NCBI RefSeq assembly: GCF_030296695.1 | Contig: NZ_AP027737.1 | Location: 868,001-932,000 of the forward strand | Source of the DNA: Agromyces mangrovi | GTDB taxonomy: Bacteria; Actinomycetota; Actinomycetes; Actinomycetales; Microbacteriaceae | Length of the DNA: 64,000 nt | Direction: 5' to 3' | In this document: one piece after another, positions 59,931 to 64,000 of the stretch | How the letters are laid out: each line of letters opens with the position of its first letter | Numbering within the stretch: the stretch's first letter is position 1 | The notes under the pieces: model-generated | What the model was told of the DNA's origin: nothing | Database searches by the model: none | Seen by the model: the letters and a program-made list of their open reading frames with translations, nothing else | Translations under genes and position numbers: made by a program

Positions 59931-61295
59931 ATGGCCCGCCCCTCCACGTCGTTCCGCTGCTCCGAGTGCGGCTGGACGACCGTCAAGTGGGTGGGCCGCT
60001 GCGGCGAGTGCCAGCAGTGGGGCACGGTCGTCGAGCATGGCGCTGCGGCGGCCGAGGCGAAGGCCGTGCGGCCGGCGGCGGTGGCGGATGCCTCGCGGGC
60101 CAGGCCCATCACCGAGGCGGTGGCCGAGGATTCGCGGCATCGCCCGACGGGCGTCGGCGAGTTCGACCGCGTGCTGGGCGGCGGCATCGTGCCGGGCGCG
60201 GCCATCCTGCTGAGCGGCGAGCCGGGCGTCGGCAAGTCGACGCTGCTGCTCGAGGTCGCGGCCCGCGCCGCGGCATCCGGCCGCCGAGTGCTCTACGTGA
60301 GCGCCGAGGAGTCGGTCGCGCAGGTGCGGCTGCGCGCCGAGCGCACCGGGGCGCTGCACGACACCCTCTTCCTCGCGTCGGAGACCGATCTCGCGACCGT
60401 GCTCGGCCAGGCCGACGCGGTCGCGCCCGACCTGCTCATCGTCGACTCGGTGCAGACCGTGTCGAGCGCCGAGTCCGACGGCGTCGCCGGGCAACCGAGC
60501 CAGGTGCGCGAGGTCGCGTCCACGCTGATCAGGCTCGCGAAGCAGCGGCACCTGCCCGTGCTGCTCGTCGGCCACGTCACGAAGGACGGCACCATCGCGG
60601 GCCCCCGCCTGCTCGAGCACCTGGTCGACGTGGTCTGCCAGTTCGAGGGCGACCGGCACACCGCGCTGCGGTTCGTACGGGCGCTCAAGAACCGGTTCGG
60701 CCCCACCGACGAGGTCGGCTGCTTCGAGATGACCGGCGAGGGCATCTCGGAGGTGCCCGACCCCAGCGGCCTCTTCTTGTCTCGGTCGCGGGTCGCGGTG
60801 AGCGGCACCTGCGTGACCGTCGCACTCGAGGGCCGACGCGCACTGCCGGTCGAGGTGCAGGCGCTCGTCGTGTCGACCAGCGCGCCCCAGCCGCGGCGCG
60901 TGGTGAGCGGCGTCGACTCGTCGCGCGTGGCGATGATCATCGCGGTGCTCGAGCGGCGGGCGGGGTACTCGCGGCTCGGCGCGCACGACGTGTACGTCTC
61001 GACGGTCGGCGGGGTGCGACTCGCCGAGCCGGGTGCCGACCTCGCCATCGCCGTGGCCATCGCGAGCGCGATGAGCGACCGCGCGGTGCCGGCCGAGATC
61101 GCCGCGGTCGGCGAGATCAGCCTCGCCGGTGAGGTGCGACCCGTCGCGGCGGCCCGCCAACGCGCCGCCGAGGCGCGGCGGCTCGGCTACCGTCGCCTGA
61201 TCGACGACGAGGTCGGCAGCGTGAAGGCCGCCGTCGAGCACGCGCTCATGACGAAGCGCTCCACCCGGGAGCAGGAACTCGACGCGGTGTTCTGA
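59931..61295 (+). CDS. radA: DNA repair protein RadA (Sms)
   Basis: 454 residues. Zinc finger Cys10, Cys13, Cys24, Cys27; RecA-like core with Walker A GEPGVGKST (96-104) and Walker B LLIVDSV; the RadA-specific KNRFG (253-257); and a C-terminal Lon-protease-like domain (about 275-454). RadA is a branch-migration ATPase acting in homologous recombination. TACACT (59919-59924) lies exactly 6 nt before the ATG, suggesting a leaderless mRNA. Confidence 0.96.
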   Translation: MARPSTSFRCSECGWTTVKWVGRCGECQQWGTVVEHGAAAAEAKAVRPAAVADASRARPITEAVAEDSRHRPTGVGEFDRVLGGGIVPGAAILLSGEPGVGKSTLLLEVAARAAASGRRVLYVSAEESVAQVRLRAERTGALHDTLFLASETDLATVLGQADAVAPDLLIVDSVQTVSSAESDGVAGQPSQVREVASTLIRLAKQRHLPVLLVGHVTKDGTIAGPRLLEHLVDVVCQFEGDRHTALRFVRALKNRFGPTDEVGCFEMTGEGISEVPDPSGLFLSRSRVAVSGTCVTVALEGRRALPVEVQALVVSTSAPQPRRVVSGVDSSRVAMIIAVLERRAGYSRLGAHDVYVSTVGGVRLAEPGADLAIAVAIASAMSDRAVPAEIAAVGEISLAGEVRPVAAARQRAAEARRLGYRRLIDDEVGSVKAAVEHALMTKRSTREQELDAVF

Positions 61296-61358
61296 GGCCT
61301 GTTCGGGTTCGCGCGGCGGGCCGGCTCAGGGGCATCCGCTCGGCTTCGAACCCCGCGA

Positions 61359-61766
61359 CTACGCCTCGAGGGCGGCCAGCAGGTCGGCGGGCGACGCCTG
61401 CATCGGGTGGGGGCCGGCGATGTCGAGGAAGACCGTCGTGATCTCCGAGCGGTGCGTGGTGAGGAACGAACGCAGCCAGGCCGGGCTGTGCAGGCCGACC
61501 GCGGGCGGCAGGTTCGCGGGCTTGTTCGCGGCGTCGCTGAAGAGCAGCAGCGCCACCTCGGCGGTGTTCGGGTCGCGGTAGGTCCAGACCTCGCCGCCGT
61601 CGAGCGGCTTGTCGCGCGGCCCCGGCTTGATGAGCGGCACGACCGTGTTGCCGTGGCGCAGCGCGAGGGCGACCGCGGCCATGTCCTGCCGTTCGAGGGC
61701 CTCGGCGAGCGCCTGCGACCGGAACTCCTGCGGGCGCGCGGGCGTGCGCTTCTTCTTGGAGGCCAT
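61359..61766 (-). CDS. SseB-like small protein, unknown function
   Basis: 135 residues with a basic Lys-rich start, then a helical and beta alternating region (FRSQALAEALERQDMAAVALAL; VWTYRDPNTAEVALLLFSD) reminiscent of the SseB N-terminal domain. The family match is not certain. TAGGCT at 61774-61779 lies 7 nt upstream of the ATG. It is the downstream partner of the membrane protein at 61783-62420. Confidence 0.6.
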   Translation of the reverse strand: MASKKKRTPARPQEFRSQALAEALERQDMAAVALALRHGNTVVPLIKPGPRDKPLDGGEVWTYRDPNTAEVALLLFSDAANKPANLPPAVGLHSPAWLRSFLTTHRSEITTVFLDIAGPHPMQASPADLLAALEA

Positions 61767-61782
61767 GCCCCCAAGCCTACGT

Positions 61783-62420
61783 TCAGTAGAGGAGCAGCTG
61801 CTTCGTGGCCGACGACTCGAACCCGTCGACCGAGACCGCGAGGTGGTACGACGCGCCGCCAGCCGGCACCGGCTCGCGCGAGTCGTCGTCGCAGGTGTCG
61901 GGGTCGGAGCGGGTGCGGTTCCACACGATCGGCGCGGCCGAGCTGAGCGGTTCGCCGGGCGTCAGGCTCACCTCGGCGTCGATCGGGTCGACCTGACAGT
62001 CGGTCGAGGTCCAGTACACCTCGTTGCCGCTCGTGATCGTGAACACCTGCGCCGCGGTGCCGGCGTTCAGCACGCAGACGTTCGGGCCCGTGTTCGTGAG
62101 CGTGACGGTGAGCTCGGGCAGCTCGCCCGCGGCATACGTGGTGGCGTCGGTGACGGGCTCGACGACGATGTGCTCGGGCGCGCACGGGTCGCCATCGACG
62201 GCGACCGCCTCGGTGGGCAGCGCCGTGGCGGTGGCATCCGTCGCCGTCGTCGCGACCGGCGTGTCGGTCTCGTCGGGCTGCGCCCCTGGCTCGCACCCGG
62301 CCGCACAATGATCAGCACGACCACCGCGATGACCGCCACGAGACCCAGCAGCACGATGATGCGACGACGCCAGTACACCGCGGCCGGCTGCGGCCCGACG
62401 GGCTTGCGGATCGTCGACAT
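61783..62420 (-). CDS. Membrane-anchored extracytoplasmic protein (frame broken near 62296-62298)
   Basis: About 212 residues once one base is restored. An N-terminal anchor (WRRRIIVLLGLVAVIAVVVL, about 17-36) is followed in another frame by a Thr/Ala linker and a beta-rich extracellular domain (ELTVTLTNTGPNVCVLNAG, FTITSGNEVYWTSTDC, VWNRTRSDPDTCDDD) with four Cys that could form disulfides. The missing base is most simply in the C-run at 62296-62298, giving VRPGCEPGAQPDETD. TACCCT (62427-62432) is 6 nt before the ATG. Ig-like DUF4232-type domains look similar; not firm. Confidence 0.75.
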
Positions 62421-62501
62421 GGCCTCAGGGTACGGCGACGGATGCGACGGGGCGCGCCATGTCCCCGGCGCGCCGCTCCCCCGGCCCGCGAACCGGTCGT
62501 G

Positions 62502-63026
62502 CTAGTGGGACGCCGCGCCCCCGAGCAGCTTCAGCATGCGCGTGTTGCCGAGCGTGTTCTGCTTCACGCGTGCGAGGTCGAGGAACTCGGCGACGCCCTC
62601 GTCGTGCGAGCGCACGAGCTCGGCGTACACTGCCGGATCGACGGTCTCGTGCCCCATGTCGACGAACCCGTGGCGGCCGAAGAAGTCGACCTCGAAGGTG
62701 AGGCAGAACAGCCGCGAGAGGCCGAGCTCCGCGGCATCCGCCTCGAGCTCGTCGAGCAGCGCGTGGCCGATGCCGCGCCCCAGCCACGCGTCGGCGACCG
62801 CCAGCGTGCGCACCTCGCCGAGGTCCTCCCACATCACGTGCAGCGCGCCGCAGCCGATGAGCGAGCCGTCGGATGCCTCGGCCACGCGGAACTCCTGCAG
62901 CGCGCCGTACAGGTCGACGCGCTCCTTGCCGAGCAGGATGCGTCGGTCGACGAGCGGCTCGGTCAGCGTCACGATTCCGGACACGTCGGCGGCGCGCGCA
63001 CGGCGCACTCGAAAGTCGGCGGTCAT
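62502..63026 (-). CDS. ArgA-like GNAT acetyltransferase
   Basis: 174 residues, GNAT fold: FRVRRARAADVSGI start, DLGEVRTLAVADAWLGRGIG (acetyl-CoA loop), CLTFEVDFFGRHGFVDMG near the end. This matches stand-alone amino-acid N-acetyltransferases annotated as N-acetylglutamate synthase (arginine route), though no arg gene is near. ATG at 63026; TAGTCT (63033-63038) is 6 nt upstream, so the mRNA is probably leaderless. Confidence 0.85.
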   Translation of the reverse strand: MTADFRVRRARAADVSGIVTLTEPLVDRRILLGKERVDLYGALQEFRVAEASDGSLIGCGALHVMWEDLGEVRTLAVADAWLGRGIGHALLDELEADAAELGLSRLFCLTFEVDFFGRHGFVDMGHETVDPAVYAELVRSHDEGVAEFLDLARVKQNTLGNTRMLKLLGGAASH

Positions 63027-63044
63027 CACGTCAGACTAGCGTTC
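63027..63044. promoter_or_regulatory. 18-bp divergent gap with overlapping -10 boxes
   Basis: The minus-strand -10 TAGTCT (63038-63033) overlaps a plus-strand CAGACT (63032-63037), 7 nt before the GTG at 63045. It repeats the arrangement at 30592-30613 on a smaller scale. Confidence 0.5.
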
Positions 63045-63935
63045 GTGGATGCTCCCGAAGCCGAGGTCCCGATCGACGAGTCGCTCATCGAACGGCTCGT
63101 CGCCGAACAGCACCCCGACCTCGCCGGCCCGGTGCGCATCGTCGACAACGGCTGGGACAACACCATCGCCCGGCTGGGCGACGATCGGTGCGTGCGGATG
63201 CCCCGGCGGGCCGTCGCCGCTCCCCTGATCGAACACGAGATCCGCTGGCTGCCGCGCCTCGCGTCGCGCCTGAACGTGCCGGTGCCCGCAGCCCAGCGCG
63301 TCGGCGAGCCCGGGCTCGGGTACCCGTGGCGATGGGTGATCTGCCCGTGGCTCGAGGGCCGCGCGCTCACGGAGGTGCCCGTCGCCGAGCGCGTCGACAC
63401 CGCGCGCGACCTCGGGAGGTTCCTCGGGCCGCTGCACTCCGTCGCCCCTGCGGACGCGCCCCGGAATCCCGTGCGCGGCACGCCGCTCGGTGCGACCGCG
63501 CCCCGGCTGGAGCAGCGACTCGCGCACCCCGGCGTACCCGACCGCGGGCACCTCCGCCGCCTCTGGGAGGTCGGCTTCACGGTGCCGCCGCACACCGGTC
63601 GCGGACGCTGGCTGCACGGCGACGTGCACCCCGGAAACCTGCTCGTCGGCGAGACCGATGCGCGCCTCTCGGCGGTCATCGACTTCGGCGACCTCACCGC
63701 CGGCGACCCCGCGAGCGACCTCGCCGTGGCGTGGCTCGCGTTCGACGCCGAGGGGCGCGCGGCCTTCCGGGAGTCGGCGGCCCCGTGGCATCCGCCCCGC
63801 GCCCGTGGGTGGGTGCGCGCCCGCGCCTGGGCCGTCGTGCTCGGGCTGGCGTTCCTCACGCGCAACGACGACGACTCGCGCATGCACGCGATCGGCGTCC
63901 ACGCGATGGAGCAGCTGCTCGCCGAGACGCCCTGA
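63045..63935 (+). CDS. Aminoglycoside phosphotransferase (APH) family kinase
   Basis: 296 residues with the APH/choline-kinase fold: VRIVDNGWDNTIARLGDDR (ATP-binding lobe), WLHGDVHPGNLLV (catalytic HGDxHxxN, Asp) and VIDFGDLTAGDPASDLA (metal-binding D). The substrate is not known; APH-fold kinases also phosphorylate sugars, homoserine or macrolides, so no resistance claim is made. GTG at 63045 is chosen from the upstream -10-like box; no ribosome-binding site is present. Confidence 0.85.
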   Translation: MDAPEAEVPIDESLIERLVAEQHPDLAGPVRIVDNGWDNTIARLGDDRCVRMPRRAVAAPLIEHEIRWLPRLASRLNVPVPAAQRVGEPGLGYPWRWVICPWLEGRALTEVPVAERVDTARDLGRFLGPLHSVAPADAPRNPVRGTPLGATAPRLEQRLAHPGVPDRGHLRRLWEVGFTVPPHTGRGRWLHGDVHPGNLLVGETDARLSAVIDFGDLTAGDPASDLAVAWLAFDAEGRAAFRESAAPWHPPRARGWVRARAWAVVLGLAFLTRNDDDSRMHAIGVHAMEQLLAETP

Positions 63936-63979
63936 CGAGGCATCCGCCCGCCCTGCCGTGCCCGCGGACACGACGACGC

Positions 63980-64000
63980 CCCCGGCGGCCGGAGCCGGGG
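63980..64000 (+). terminator. Partial hairpin at the window edge
   Basis: CCCCGGC (63980-63986) and GCCGGGG (63994-64000) pair over a 7-base loop, 45 bases after the APH-family stop. The stem may extend beyond the window. Confidence 0.45.

Noticed and set aside
63045..63935. Aminoglycoside resistance gene
   Set aside because: Only the general APH fold is visible; such kinases have many substrates and nothing points to antibiotics.

Overview
The window is high-GC actinobacterial DNA, most likely from Microbacteriaceae (Agromyces or a close relative). This rests on the RpoB/RpoC sequences, heavy use of GTG and TTG starts, actinobacterial families (DUF5997, POL-PE-LIG type LigD plus Ku, an ESX/WXG100 locus) and many leaderless gene starts. 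Coding is dense and no stretch over 300 bases lacks a gene.

Layout. (1) 1-10,000, minus strand: a compact type VII secretion (T7SS/ESX-like) operon with an RDD-FHA membrane protein, an EssC/EccC-type ATPase carrying an FHA domain, two WXG100-like proteins, a candidate secreted effector and three unknown proteins, closed by a hairpin at 14-39. (2) 10.2-18.8 kb: a Pro/Ala-rich membrane protein, then rpoB-rpoC with a strong promoter. (3) 19-26.6 kb: two tandem spermidine-synthase-like proteins, the 5-oxoprolinase operon pxpABC, a SprT-like metalloprotein, a ComB-like phosphatase, an SRPBCC-like protein and a DEAD-box RNA helicase. (4) 26.7-35.4 kb: GNAT, a HipBA toxin-antitoxin module with candidate operators, NUDIX, esterase, DUF5997/LysR-like pair, glutamine amidotransferase, and the divergent NHEJ pair ligD/ku. 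(5) 35.4-37.7 kb: AbiE toxin-antitoxin genes and a lipoprotein in visibly lower-GC DNA, probably acquired. (6) 37.7-53.3 kb: a GlsB membrane protein, a secreted pseudo-metzincin, and a carbohydrate-use locus: an Opp/Dpp-type ABC transporter translationally coupled to GH3, GH43 and a DUF5605-type hydrolase, facing a TetR regulator coupled to a GH2 enzyme. (7) 53.4-64 kb: MFS transporter, RCC1-repeat protein, formylglycine-generating enzyme with its sulfatase, TRIC-type channel, nitroreductase, tRNA-Ser(CGA), radA, small unknowns, an ArgA-like GNAT and an APH-family kinase.

How the genes work together. The glycosidase/transporter block looks like one regulon: solute capture and import (SBP, DppB, DppC-DppD fusion, DppF) with sequential hydrolysis by GH43/GH3/DUF5605/GH2, controlled from the 50.0-50.2 kb divergent region that contains a near-perfect 25-bp palindrome. 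FGE matures the sulfatase encoded next to it. LigD and Ku form the bacterial end-joining system. The T7SS operon supplies motor, FHA-containing partner and candidate substrates, but no EccB, EccD, EccE or mycosin is seen.

Data quality. Seven genes or gene joints show a one- or two-base reading-frame break at a short G/C run (RDD-FHA, rpoB, hipA, ligD twice, GH2, a small membrane protein). Because rpoB is essential, these are most simply homopolymer indel errors in the sequence, and I annotate the genes as continuous.
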